Assembly (NCBI RefSeq): GCF_030123505.1
Contig: NZ_CP126115.1
Location: forward strand, 3,610,001 to 3,674,000
Reading direction: 5' to 3'
DNA from: Neobacillus sp. YX16
GTDB lineage: Bacteria; Bacillota; Bacilli; Bacillales; Cytobacillaceae
Length of the DNA: 64,000 nt
In this document: one piece after another, positions 15,665 to 23,216 of the stretch
How the letters are laid out: each line of letters starts with the position of its first letter
Numbering within the stretch: position 1 is the stretch's first letter
Notes under the pieces: model-generated
Database searches by the model: none
What the model was told of the DNA's origin: nothing
Seen by the model: only the letters and a program-made list of their open reading frames with translations
Made by a program: the position numbers and the translations under genes

Positions 15665-15689
15665 TCAAGTTTACATAATATTATTATGT
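15665..15689. repeat. 25-bp direct repeat, copy B (upstream of repair gene), palindromic core
   Basis: This copy contains ACATAATA-T-TATTATGT, a perfect 8-1-8 palindrome. On the minus strand it is followed by TTGACA at 15661-15666, a possible -35 box for the repair gene. It could therefore be an operator as well as a duplicated segment (see 14858). Confidence 0.55.
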
Positions 15690-15723
15690 ATTGCATCATT
15701 ATTTATATAAACACTTCGTCACG

Positions 15724-16026
15724 CTATAATTTTGCCTGAACCGATTGTAACTTACGCTCCATTGTATTTTCTTTGTCGCGCCGATCATCAATTCGAACAT
15801 TCGTACATACTCTTTGCAAACCTTTCTGAAACGGTACTTCATGCAGTTCTTGAACAATCTCAAGCAATAATTTTAAATCACCTTCAATAAGCGTACTCAT
15901 TGGAGTTAACTGATACTTCACACTTCCTTCATACTGTTGAAGCACTTTTTGAATTTCAGCTACATACTCACTAACACTAGGTGTGCCTGTCCCAACTGGA
16001 ATAACTGTAATATCGACTATCGCCAT
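15724..16026 (-). CDS. MTH1187-family thiamine-binding protein
   Basis: A 100-residue protein with the conserved MAIVDITVIPVGTGTPSVSEYV start and a central LTPMSTLIEGDL segment (about 40-51), as in the YqgV/MTH1187 (DUF77) family. Crystal structures of family members show small ferredoxin-like oligomers, and members bind thiamine or related ligands. It is a single gene with no linked thiamine locus. The function is assigned by family only. Confidence 0.8.
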   Translation of the reverse strand: MAIVDITVIPVGTGTPSVSEYVAEIQKVLQQYEGSVKYQLTPMSTLIEGDLKLLLEIVQELHEVPFQKGLQRVCTNVRIDDRRDKENTMERKLQSVQAKL

Positions 16027-16249
16027 TTTACTACCTCCTGCTATTCTTATACTTCATTAGGATATCATGAAATTAGGGTAAAAAAAATCTAATATAAGGA
16101 TCGATTATGTCAGAAGGAGATTAGGACGTACTTACACTTTTTTTACTTATCAAAGTTAATATTTAAACCATATCATAGGTAGTGGAAGTGAAAAGGAGTT
16201 TTTTCTCCAACATTCTTCCTTTTTATATGAAAGGTAAAGGACAAGGTGA

Positions 16250-16705
16250 GTGAATAAGTTGAAAAATAGAATTAAATTATTTGGTTTTCTATTTCGTCCA
16301 AAAAAAGAAACAAGTCTTCTAACGAAAATGATAAAAGTTTACAGTGGAGAAAGGACAATCAACATCACCGTTCAAGTTGCAGATACTCCAAAAATAAGAG
16401 ACAAGGGCTTAATGTTTGTAGAAAAGTTACCCGAAAACGAGGGGATGCTATTTGTGTTTTCAGGTGAAACATATGGCGGTTTCTGGATGAAAAATACCTT
16501 AATTCCTTTATCAATTGCATTTCTTGATGCAGATGGGAAAATTCTAAAAATACTAGATATGGTGCCATGTAAAGAGGATATATGTCCTACCTATGATCCA
16601 GAAATTTATTATCATTATGCTCTCGAAGTGAATCTTGGATGGTTTGAAAATAATCAAATCAAAGAAGGTGATTTTGTAAAGTTTGATAATAATCATTTCA
16701 TCTAA
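16250..16705 (+). CDS. DUF192 domain protein
   Basis: This 151-residue protein contains the DUF192 pattern: DTPKIRDKGLMFVEKLPENEGMLFVF near 44-69 (located by RDKGLMF and GMLFVF) and GGFWMKNTLIPLSIAFLD near 74-91. The N terminus is basic and weakly hydrophobic, unlike the secreted members. The GTG at 16250 has AAAGGA eight bases upstream; a TTG at 16259 with AAGGTGA is an alternative. The function of the family is not established. The 223 bases upstream (16027-16249) hold only AT-rich promoter-like sequence. Confidence 0.75.
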   Translation: MNKLKNRIKLFGFLFRPKKETSLLTKMIKVYSGERTINITVQVADTPKIRDKGLMFVEKLPENEGMLFVFSGETYGGFWMKNTLIPLSIAFLDADGKILKILDMVPCKEDICPTYDPEIYYHYALEVNLGWFENNQIKEGDFVKFDNNHFI

Positions 16706-16731
16706 AAGCATCTTAGATGTGAGATGAACAG

Positions 16732-16758
16732 AAAAAGCTGCCTAATTGGCAGCTTTTT
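16732..16758. terminator. Bidirectional terminator between DUF192 and OFA transporter genes
   Basis: AAAAAGCTGCC / GGCAGCTTTTT arms with a five-base loop and T-runs on both strands, placed between two convergent genes. Confidence 0.88.
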
Positions 16759-16786
16759 TGCAAAAAGACTTAAGTAAGTTCACTTT

Positions 16787-18058
16787 CTAAAAATTCCCCG
16801 CATTTTTCATCATTTGATTTTCGCTCATTGTCCTTATTTTCTTGATATCAAGACGGATGAGGATTGAAACGGTTAGAGCGACAATAAAGATTCCTGAAAA
16901 AATGACTAATGTCCCTTGATAGCTTCCGGTTGTTTCCCTGACCCATGATACAAAAATGGGTCCTGCTAGACCGGCTGCTGCCCATGCAGTCAAAATATAT
17001 CCATGAATAGCCCCAAGCTGCTTCGTTCCAAACAAATCACCGATATAGGCAGGTATGGAAGAAAAGCCTCCTCCATAACAAGTCATGATCATATAAACGA
17101 TTATAGAAAATAGAATAGCTACTGTTATATTTGGAAGCATAAAAAAAGCAACAATTTGAAAAGCAAAGAATAGTGTGTAGACATTTGGTCTTCCGATGTA
17201 ATCAGAGATGGTAGCCCAGACAATCCTTCCACCTCCGTTAAATAACCCCATGATTCCAACCATTGTTGCTGCCCCAGTTGCTGACATTCCTACTAACTCT
17301 TGCGCCATCGGCGATGCAACAGAAAGAATCGCAATTCCACAGGTAACATTGATAAATAACATCAACCACAAAGCCCAAAACTGTCTTGTTCTGACTGCTT
17401 CATTGGCAGTTAACTGACGCAAATCCTGTTTTATTTTCATACCGCCTGATTTATGGCCTGCTGCCTCGGTACCCTTCGGTACCCAGCCCGCTTTCGGCGG
17501 AGCAAGATATTGAGCAGAACAAAATATGATAATGAAGTAGGCCGCTCCTAATAGATAAAAGGTATTCGAAATTCCATAATTCACGATTAAATAATTCATA
17601 ATCGGACTGCTGATTAAGGAAGCAAATCCAAATCCCATAATCGCTAGTCCAGTAGCAAGTCCTCTTCTGTCAGGGAACCACTTTACCAGTGTAGAAACCG
17701 GTGTAATATATCCAACTCCCAACCCAATTCCAGCGATCATTCCATAAAATAAATAGAGTAATAGCAATGATTCTACTTGAATGGCAAAACCTGCCCCTGC
17801 AACTCCAACTCCAAAAAACAAAGCACTTAGTGTTCCAGCTGCTCTCGGACCAAACTTCTCTACAAAATGCCCTAAGAAGGCTGCTGATAACCCTAAGAAT
17901 AGAATGGCCAAGCTAAACGTAAAGGAAATTTGCTTTAATCCCCAGCCCATTTCTTGTTGAAGTGGTTTTGTGAAAACACTCCAAGCGTAAACTGATCCAA
18001 TCGAAATATGTATTCCAACCGCTGACAAAGCGATTAACCAACGATTTTTTGTATGCAT
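16787..18058 (-). CDS. OFA-family MFS transporter (oxalate/formate type)
   Basis: This is a 423-residue, 12-helix major facilitator. The N-terminal SVYAWSVFTKPLQQEMGW (about 22-39) is characteristic of the OFA family (oxalate:formate antiporter and relatives). Other MFS landmarks are DRRGLATGLAIMGFGF near 130-145 and a central cytoplasmic loop with WVPKGTEAAG. It lies 48 bases downstream of purT on the same strand, with no terminator visible between. PurT consumes formate, so formate uptake for purine synthesis is a reasonable inference. Oxalate or another monocarboxylate is possible, since OFA annotation does not define the substrate. Confidence 0.85.
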   Translation of the reverse strand: MHTKNRWLIALSAVGIHISIGSVYAWSVFTKPLQQEMGWGLKQISFTFSLAILFLGLSAAFLGHFVEKFGPRAAGTLSALFFGVGVAGAGFAIQVESLLLLYLFYGMIAGIGLGVGYITPVSTLVKWFPDRRGLATGLAIMGFGFASLISSPIMNYLIVNYGISNTFYLLGAAYFIIIFCSAQYLAPPKAGWVPKGTEAAGHKSGGMKIKQDLRQLTANEAVRTRQFWALWLMLFINVTCGIAILSVASPMAQELVGMSATGAATMVGIMGLFNGGGRIVWATISDYIGRPNVYTLFFAFQIVAFFMLPNITVAILFSIIVYMIMTCYGGGFSSIPAYIGDLFGTKQLGAIHGYILTAWAAAGLAGPIFVSWVRETTGSYQGTLVIFSGIFIVALTVSILIRLDIKKIRTMSENQMMKNAGNF

Positions 18059-18106
18059 ACATCCATCCCTCTTTCCACATAATATGGTCTTGTTGATTCC
18101 AAAGAG

Positions 18107-19276
18107 TTAATCCTCATACGTTACCATCATTTTAGAAGCTGCTAATTCCGCTCGTTCTCTAGCCTCATTTACAGATTCCCCGTTACTTAACACTACCGCC
18201 ATTCGTCGTCCCACTTTTGTTTCTGGTTTTCCAAATACTCTAACCTGTGTTTGAGGGACGAATAAACTTTCAGCTACACCAGATATTTGGTAGGTCATAC
18301 TTTCTTTTGTAGCCTTAATCGTATGACTTGCACCTGGTTTCAATAGCTGAACATCCGGAATCGGATAGCCTAAAATGGCCCTTACATGTAAGGCAAATTC
18401 GGATAAATCTTGGGTAACCATGGTAACCATCCCCGTATCATGTGGTCGTGGTGACACTTCACTAAAATAGACACCATGTGAAGAAAGGAATAATTCCACT
18501 CCAAAAACTCCGTATCCACCAAGTGCATCGGTGATTTTTTTGGCAATATTCTGCGCCTCTAAAATTTGTTCCTCCGACATATCGTGCGGCTGCCAGGATT
18601 CAATATAGTCACCATCTTTTTGCAAATGCCCAATAGGAGCACAAAAAGTTGTTCCGGAAGCGGAGCGGACGGTTAAAAGAGTGACTTCAGAATCAAAATG
18701 GATAAATTCCTCCACGATCATTCGGGATTTTTTACCTCTTCCACCTGCCATAGCCTCATTCCATGAACATTCTATATCCTCTATTGAACGGCAAACCGTT
18801 TGCCCTTTTCCAGAAGAACTCATGATGGGTTTGATGACGCAAGGTGTGCCGATTTTCAGTACAGCATTCCGTAGTTCGTAAAGTGTGTCCGCAAAAGCGT
18901 ACTTCGCTGTTGGAATCCCTAGTTCTTCGCTTGCCAATCGGCGAATTCCTTCCCTATCCATGGTCAGGTTCACAGCTTTAGCGGTCGGTACGATACGGAA
19001 ACCTTCGTTTTCAAGGTCCACCAATGTTTCGGTAGCAATCGCCTCGATTTCGGGAACCACCAAATCTGGTTTCTCTTTTTCTATCACTCTACGAAGTGCT
19101 TCTCCATCAAGCATGTCCACAACATAAGAACGATGGGCCACCTGCATCGCCGGAGCATTTTCATAACGGTCAACCGCAATCGTCTCCAGCCCAAGACGCT
19201 GAGCCTCAATGATTGTCTCTTTTCCAAGTTCACCTGATCCAAGTAACATTACCTTTTTCGTCTGGGTACCAAACAC
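18107..19276 (-). CDS. purT: Formate-dependent phosphoribosylglycinamide formyltransferase
   Basis: PurT is a 389-residue ATP-grasp enzyme making formyl-GAR from GAR, formate and ATP, the third step of purine synthesis, as a folate-independent alternative to PurN. Visible features are the N-terminal [10 protein letters not shown] (about 11-20), the ATP-binding [14 protein letters not shown] near 147-160, [13 protein letters not shown], and the metal site [23 protein letters not shown] near 266-288 (located by [12 protein letters not shown]). The GTG start at 19276 fits the promoter upstream. A -35/-10 pair and two PurR-like boxes precede it, so purine repression is likely. Confidence 0.93.
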   Translation of the reverse strand: MFGTQTKKVMLLGSGELGKETIIEAQRLGLETIAVDRYENAPAMQVAHRSYVVDMLDGEALRRVIEKEKPDLVVPEIEAIATETLVDLENEGFRIVPTAKAVNLTMDREGIRRLASEELGIPTAKYAFADTLYELRNAVLKIGTPCVIKPIMSSSGKGQTVCRSIEDIECSWNEAMAGGRGKKSRMIVEEFIHFDSEVTLLTVRSASGTTFCAPIGHLQKDGDYIESWQPHDMSEEQILEAQNIAKKITDALGGYGVFGVELFLSSHGVYFSEVSPRPHDTGMVTMVTQDLSEFALHVRAILGYPIPDVQLLKPGASHTIKATKESMTYQISGVAESLFVPQTQVRVFGKPETKVGRRMAVVLSNGESVNEARERAELAASKMMVTYED

Positions 19277-19308
19277 CTAACACAACCCCTATCGTTTGTC
19301 TTTTGATT

Positions 19309-19399
19309 ATAATATCCTATATTATTAACAATGACAAGTAGAAATTTTCACCAAAACACGAACGATAATAATTAAAACCCAACTAATCATTCGTATTTA
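19309..19399 (-). promoter_or_regulatory. purT promoter with PurR double box
   Basis: On the minus strand TTGTCA (19332-19337), 17 bases and TATTAT (19309-19314) form a sigma-A promoter. Directly upstream are two inverted CGAA-centred boxes: AAAACACGAACGATA at 19353-19367 and AATCATTCGTATTTA at 19385-19399. CGAAC and ATTCG are 25 bases apart, close to the 24 of the Bacillus pur operon. The 391-base gap 19277-19667 holds these sites, the hairpin at 19553 and otherwise no gene. Confidence 0.7.
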
Positions 19400-19552
19400 T
19401 TAATGAAAGCGATATCGTAATGGTTGTTCGTTGACAGATTCGCTGAACTCGTGCAACTTTATTGAAATTTAAAATTAATGGTCCAAATCTTATTAAACAC
19501 CTGGAGAAACCTCTTTAATGGGACGAATCTCTTATTCCTCCATTAAGCATAA

Positions 19553-19598
19553 AAGGTGACAGGCACCATCCATTTTTCTGGATGATGTCTGTCACCTT
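19553..19598. repeat. GGTGACAGGCACC-type hairpin
   Basis: AAGGTGACAGGCACCATCC and GGATGATGTCTGTCACCTT form a 19-base stem with two mismatches. It resembles a dispersed palindromic element that I recall from Bacillaceae genomes. It lies 70 bases beyond the LysR stop and could also act as its terminator, although it lacks a T-run. Confidence 0.5.
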
Positions 19599-19667
19599 AA
19601 TAGTTGTTAAATTATACCATTTTATCTATATGGAGATTTTAAGGAGTTATTAGACACTCCTATTTTT

Positions 19668-20519
19668 TCAGTTATTCGTTTCGAATGTTTCGATGAATTT
19701 TTCAATAGTTGAAGTTAAGTACGTGTCGGCTCTTCTTATAAAAACTGTTTTAATTTTACTGTATTGATCCGGAAGTGAATGACATTGGATGAGTCCACTT
19801 TGTTCCATATGGATGACCGTTGACTTTGGAACAAATGTAATTCCAAGTCCCATCGCAACACTACGCAAGATAGTTTCTAATGTACCGAATTCCATTATTT
19901 TTTGAGGTGTTATATTTTGGTCTTTATACCACGCTTTAAGACGTGCTCGGTATCCACAACCTTCTCCAAAACATAAAATAGACTGCCCATTCAACTCTTC
20001 TAATGTGGAGCCGCGAATATCGGAGATTAAGACAAGCTCCTCTTGAAACACTTCATGCGATACAAGATCGGGATGAAATTCTGATTCCGTCACAAACGCT
20101 CCGTCCAACTTATGGTTTAATACATCTTCCTCTAATGTTTCGGTGACACCAGTATATAGTGATAAATCAACATTCTTATATTTCTTAATGTACTTAGATA
20201 ATATTTCGGGTAAATGAAAGACTGTTTCAATGGTTCCAATCTCTAATTTTCCATGCGGCTCCTCTTTACTTTGAACGGCTTTTTTCATTTCATCTGTTAA
20301 CAATAATATTTGTTTACTATAAGTTAATAGTTTTTTTCCTTCAGGTGTCAAACTCATACCACGACGATGTCGGTTAAACAAAGGGGTATTCAATTCGGTT
20401 TCGAGTTTTTGAATTCTCGACGTAATATTGGATTGGACATATCTAAACTCTTTTGCAACTTCTGTGATTGTTCCCTTTTCGGCCACCATCTGAAAAATCT
20501 CTAAGTCTTTAATTTCCAC
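19668..20519 (-). CDS. LysR-family transcriptional regulator
   Basis: This 283-residue LysR protein has an N-terminal winged helix (MEIKDLEIFQMVAEKGTITE; HTH core SNITSRIQKLETEL near 30-43) and a periplasmic-binding-like effector domain, LEIGTIETVFHLP onward. CGYRARLKAW near 186-195 places it near CysL/YwfM-type regulators. The GTG start has GGGATG upstream. It is divergent from an EamA exporter at 20665, a common target arrangement, so it probably controls that gene and itself. The palindrome at 20570 is the likely site. Confidence 0.88.
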   Translation of the reverse strand: MEIKDLEIFQMVAEKGTITEVAKEFRYVQSNITSRIQKLETELNTPLFNRHRRGMSLTPEGKKLLTYSKQILLLTDEMKKAVQSKEEPHGKLEIGTIETVFHLPEILSKYIKKYKNVDLSLYTGVTETLEEDVLNHKLDGAFVTESEFHPDLVSHEVFQEELVLISDIRGSTLEELNGQSILCFGEGCGYRARLKAWYKDQNITPQKIMEFGTLETILRSVAMGLGITFVPKSTVIHMEQSGLIQCHSLPDQYSKIKTVFIRRADTYLTSTIEKFIETFETNN

Positions 20520-20569
20520 TATTTTTCATCCCTTTACCCGTATCATATTCATTTTATGATATCAAAAAA

Positions 20570-20585
20570 AATGATGGAAATCATT
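20570..20585. promoter_or_regulatory. Palindrome in LysR/EamA intergenic region
   Basis: AATGAT-GGAA-ATCATT is a perfect inverted repeat midway between the divergent genes, consistent with a LysR binding site (T-N11-A type). Binding is inferred from position. Confidence 0.45.
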
Positions 20586-20664
20586 ATAAACATTCATTTT
20601 ACAAGATTACCAAAAAGATAGATGATAAATTCAGTTAATTTGGTGGAAGAGAGGAGAAAAAAAA

Positions 20665-21633
20665 TTGAAAAACAATGTACTATTAGGTGCGATTTTATGT
20701 TTTATTGCTGCAGCCTCATGGGGAGCAATGTTTCCTGTAGCACATGCAGCTTTCAAATATATGGATCCCTTTTATTTTACAATCATTCGCTATGGAGCTG
20801 TAACACTTATCTTACTACCTATACTACTATGGAAGGAAGGAATGAAGGCTTTTCGATTTGAAGAAAAAGGTCTTAAGTTGTGGTTTTTCGGTACAATGGC
20901 ATTTACAGTTTATAATCTATTCATCTTCTGGGGAGAAGATTTATTAGGTGAATCAGGAGTGATGGTGGCCTCCATAATGGAGTCACTTATGCCTATGATT
21001 TCAATTGTGATTGTATGGCTGACTTTTAAAAAGCGCCCTCATTTCTTCACATTAATTTGTGTTCTCGTGTCATTTATTGGTGCCATGTTAGTGATAACAA
21101 AAGGTAATATTCAAGCATTTCTTGGTGCCACGAATCATTTTATACCTATCATACTCATATTAATGGCCGTTATTGGATGGGTTATTTACACGATGGGTGG
21201 CAGTGAATTTAGCGGGTGGTCCGTTTTACGGTATTCAACATTAAGCTGTTTACTTGGAACCATTACGGCCATAGTTCTTGTAGCAGGAGCAACGCTGCTT
21301 GGATTCATATCACTTCCATCAGAAAGTAACATCAAAGCAGTAAGCCCGCATTTATTATTTATGATAATATTCCCTGGCGTAATTGCGTTACTTGGTTGGA
21401 ATGTTGGTGTGAGTATACTATCGCCATTAAATGGACTGTTGTTTATTAACGTTGTTCCCGTTACAACACTTTTAATTTCAATCTTCCAAGGGAATCTTGT
21501 CACCATGTTCGATGTCCTTGGGACGGTATTTATCATCGTTTCACTTTTGGCTAATAATATTTTTGTACAGAAGTTACACAGGAAAGAATCCAATCATCAT
21601 GTTCAAACATATTTACAGGAACGTGTATCCTAA
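20665..21633 (+). CDS. EamA/DMT-family transporter
   Basis: This is a 322-residue drug/metabolite transporter with ten predicted membrane helices in two EamA repeats: about 5-135, starting with AASWGAMFPVAH, and about 160-300. The TTG start follows GAGGAG. Family members export amino acids, nucleotides or other metabolites; the substrate is unknown. The divergent LysR gene suggests inducible export. It ends just before a perfect terminator hairpin and a PNP remnant. Confidence 0.85.
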   Translation: MKNNVLLGAILCFIAAASWGAMFPVAHAAFKYMDPFYFTIIRYGAVTLILLPILLWKEGMKAFRFEEKGLKLWFFGTMAFTVYNLFIFWGEDLLGESGVMVASIMESLMPMISIVIVWLTFKKRPHFFTLICVLVSFIGAMLVITKGNIQAFLGATNHFIPIILILMAVIGWVIYTMGGSEFSGWSVLRYSTLSCLLGTITAIVLVAGATLLGFISLPSESNIKAVSPHLLFMIIFPGVIALLGWNVGVSILSPLNGLLFINVVPVTTLLISIFQGNLVTMFDVLGTVFIIVSLLANNIFVQKLHRKESNHHVQTYLQERVS

Positions 21634-21643
21634 TGGAAATTCA

Positions 21644-21676
21644 GCTGACTTTTTATCATGATGATAAAAAGTCAGC
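21644..21676. terminator. Perfect 16-bp-arm terminator hairpin
   Basis: GCTGACTTTTTATCAT / ATGATAAAAAGTCAGC with a one-base centre. A degenerate copy lies at 54490-54520, in both cases just outside a PNP 3-prime end, so the element belongs to the ancestral PNP locus. Confidence 0.75.
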
Positions 21677-21691
21677 AAGAAAATATAATGA

Positions 21692-21780
21692 TTACATTCT
21701 TGTAATGGTTTCCTTAAATAGGTTGATAATTTTTCACTTACATAAGCAACCACTTCAATTACTTCTGCCGAGGGAGCAAC
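21692..21780 (-). pseudogene. Purine nucleoside phosphorylase 3-prime fragment
   Basis: These bases align to the last 80-odd bases of the intact PNP gene at 54535-55353, including ATTACATTCTTGTAATGGTTT (21-base identity begins at 21691). On the minus strand the fragment reads EVIEVVAYV where intact PNP reads EVIEVAAMV; a one-base deletion then shifts the frame before the stop. Only the C-terminal tail is present. It is fused upstream to a short-chain dehydrogenase remnant, so it cannot encode an enzyme. Confidence 0.8.
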
Positions 21781-22100
21781 TTCAATCACCTCAAGCTGAA
21801 AGCCGTAAGCTCATCGTAAAAGAATGGACCGCCGCTTTCGTAGCGGAATAAATCAGCGTAATCGCCATTGGGGTAAAGGCTAAACGGATGATACATTAAG
21901 GATAGCGGCATAGTCCTTATTGGCAAAGTACGGCGCAAATAGCAAGGCAAGGTGAAATTGCGCCTCGATGTTGGAGGCTATTTCTTGACAGTAATAGCTC
22001 CAATCTTCCTTCGCGTTCGTTTTAAGAACATGGTAGCGCTGCTGAATGCCTGCCTTGTTTACAAGTACTTTCACATCGGGGGCTCGCTCGTTCTCCAGTC
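21781..22100 (-). pseudogene. Short-chain dehydrogenase remnant (DltE-like)
   Basis: The minus strand reads VKVLVNKAGIQQRYH, EIASNIEAQFHLALLFAPYF and ILNVSSV, then a frameshift after TCATCCGT, then LAFTPMAITLIYSATKAAVHSFTMSLRL, with the SDR catalytic YxxxK (YSATK), a stop and a further frame with QLEVIEVAP. These are the middle and C-terminal parts of a classical SDR. The N-terminal nucleotide-binding region is missing. The 695-base stretch 21634-22328 otherwise holds the terminator, the PNP fragment and the riboswitch. Confidence 0.75.
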
Positions 22101-22119
22101 ATTTTTACATATTTTCCTA

Positions 22120-22147
22120 TTGAATAAATTTTAAATATGTATATAAT
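22120..22147 (+). promoter_or_regulatory. Promoter of guanidine riboswitch transcript
   Basis: TTGAAT at 22120-22125 and TATAAT at 22142-22147, separated by 16 bases, lie about 25 bases before the conserved riboswitch core. Confidence 0.65.
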
Positions 22148-22169
22148 TTATGGTAATTGTATACGTAAA

Positions 22170-22294
22170 TGTTTTCTAGGGTTCCGCAGCCACTGTGTTG
22201 GTCTGGTCCGAGAGAAAACTCACAGCCATGCTGTGTCACGGAAGGATAAAAGCCTGGGAGATACTGTTTAACAGTGATCTCTCAGGCTTTTTTT
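22170..22294 (+). promoter_or_regulatory. Guanidine-I (ykkC) riboswitch with terminator
   Basis: The conserved guanidine-I blocks are present in order: TTCTAGGGTTCCG (about 22173), GGTCTGGTCCGAGAGA (about 22200) and CACGGAAGGATAAAAGCC (about 22237). An expression platform overlaps: AAGCCTGGGAGATACTG / CAGTGATCTCTCAGGCTT (22250-22289) followed by seven T. Guanidine binding would be expected to stop terminator formation and turn on the two exporter genes starting 35 bases downstream. Confidence 0.93.
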
Positions 22295-22328
22295 GTTTTA
22301 AAAAAATTATTAATGGAGGTAATAGGTA

Positions 22329-22670
22329 ATGAATGCGAATTGGATGAAAGTGTTTATTGGGGCATTTTTTGAAGTGTTTTGGGTGATAGGTTTAAAACAT
22401 GCAAATGACTTTTGGACATGGACAGGGACTGCAATCTCGATTATGGTGAGTTTCTATTTAATCATAATGGCTGGACGAAAACTTCCCGTCGGTACGGTTT
22501 ATGCCGTCTTTGTAGGATTGGGTACAGCAGGAACCGTCATATCTGAAATCATATTCTTCAGTGAATCCATCGAGGTGGAAAAATTGATGTTGATTTTACT
22601 TTTACTAGTTGGTGTTCTTGGATTGAAGGTTTTAACAAAAGATGATTCTGAAGAAGGAGCTGAGTCCTAA
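22329..22670 (+). CDS. Guanidinium exporter SMR subunit (YkkC-like)
   Basis: This 113-residue four-helix small multidrug resistance protein has the essential membrane Glu ([12 protein letters not shown], about 14-25) and [14 protein letters not shown] (about 58-71). It follows a guanidine-I riboswitch and overlaps the next SMR gene by one base, the arrangement of heteromeric YkkCD-type guanidinium exporters (Gdx group). The ATG has GGAGGTAATAGGTA upstream. Guanidinium export is well supported by the riboswitch. Confidence 0.92.
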   Translation: MNANWMKVFIGAFFEVFWVIGLKHANDFWTWTGTAISIMVSFYLIIMAGRKLPVGTVYAVFVGLGTAGTVISEIIFFSESIEVEKLMLILLLLVGVLGLKVLTKDDSEEGAES

Positions 22671-22984
22671 TGGCGTGGATATCATTAATCTTAGCAGGGC
22701 TATGTGAGGCATTTGGTGTTGTTACAATAAATAAATTGAATAACAGTCGTAATTGGCAATCTTTATTACTATTAATTCTCGGATTTGGAGCTAGTTTTCT
22801 TTTTCTTGCCTACGCAATGAAAACTCTACCCATGGGGACTGCTTATGCAATATGGACAGGAATTGGCTCAGCTGGTGGAGCACTATTAGGTATTATGATT
22901 TTTGGCGAATCAAAAGATTGGAGAAGAATTGCATGCATTGCGTTAATATTAGGTGCTACCATTGGGCTAAAACTCGTTGGCTGA
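22670..22984 (+). CDS. Guanidinium exporter SMR subunit (YkkD-like)
   Basis: This 104-residue, four-helix SMR protein carries the Glu in GLCEAFGVVTINKL (about 10-23) and PMGTAYAIWTGIGSAGGALLG (located by PMGTAYAIWTG, about 53-63). Its start overlaps the stop of the partner gene (TAATG), implying translational coupling and equal stoichiometry. A degraded copy of the last 53 codons lies at 54320-54478. Confidence 0.92.
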   Translation: MAWISLILAGLCEAFGVVTINKLNNSRNWQSLLLLILGFGASFLFLAYAMKTLPMGTAYAIWTGIGSAGGALLGIMIFGESKDWRRIACIALILGATIGLKLVG

Positions 22985-23050
22985 TGCTAGTAAAGATTAT
23001 AAAATATTTCACTTGGTATAAAAAACATATATTCCATAATTGATGAAAAT

Positions 23051-23080
23051 ACCTCCTTCTATGTTTGAATGGAAGGAGGT
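23051..23080 (+). terminator. Hairpin after SMR genes
   Basis: ACCTCCTTC / GAAGGAGGT arms with a 12-base loop followed by GTTATTTATTT. It is likely the terminator of the riboswitch operon. The rest of 22985-23216 shows no gene. Confidence 0.65.
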
Positions 23081-23216
23081 GTTATTTATTTCAATATATT
23101 TATTCATAAAAATGATAAATTAATCTCTATCCCTAAAGAAGCACTAGAAATCTCTCGGTGTTTATTAACACATCTTTTCCTTTTACCCGTACTGATTTTC
23201 CTCCTTCCTTGCTTCA

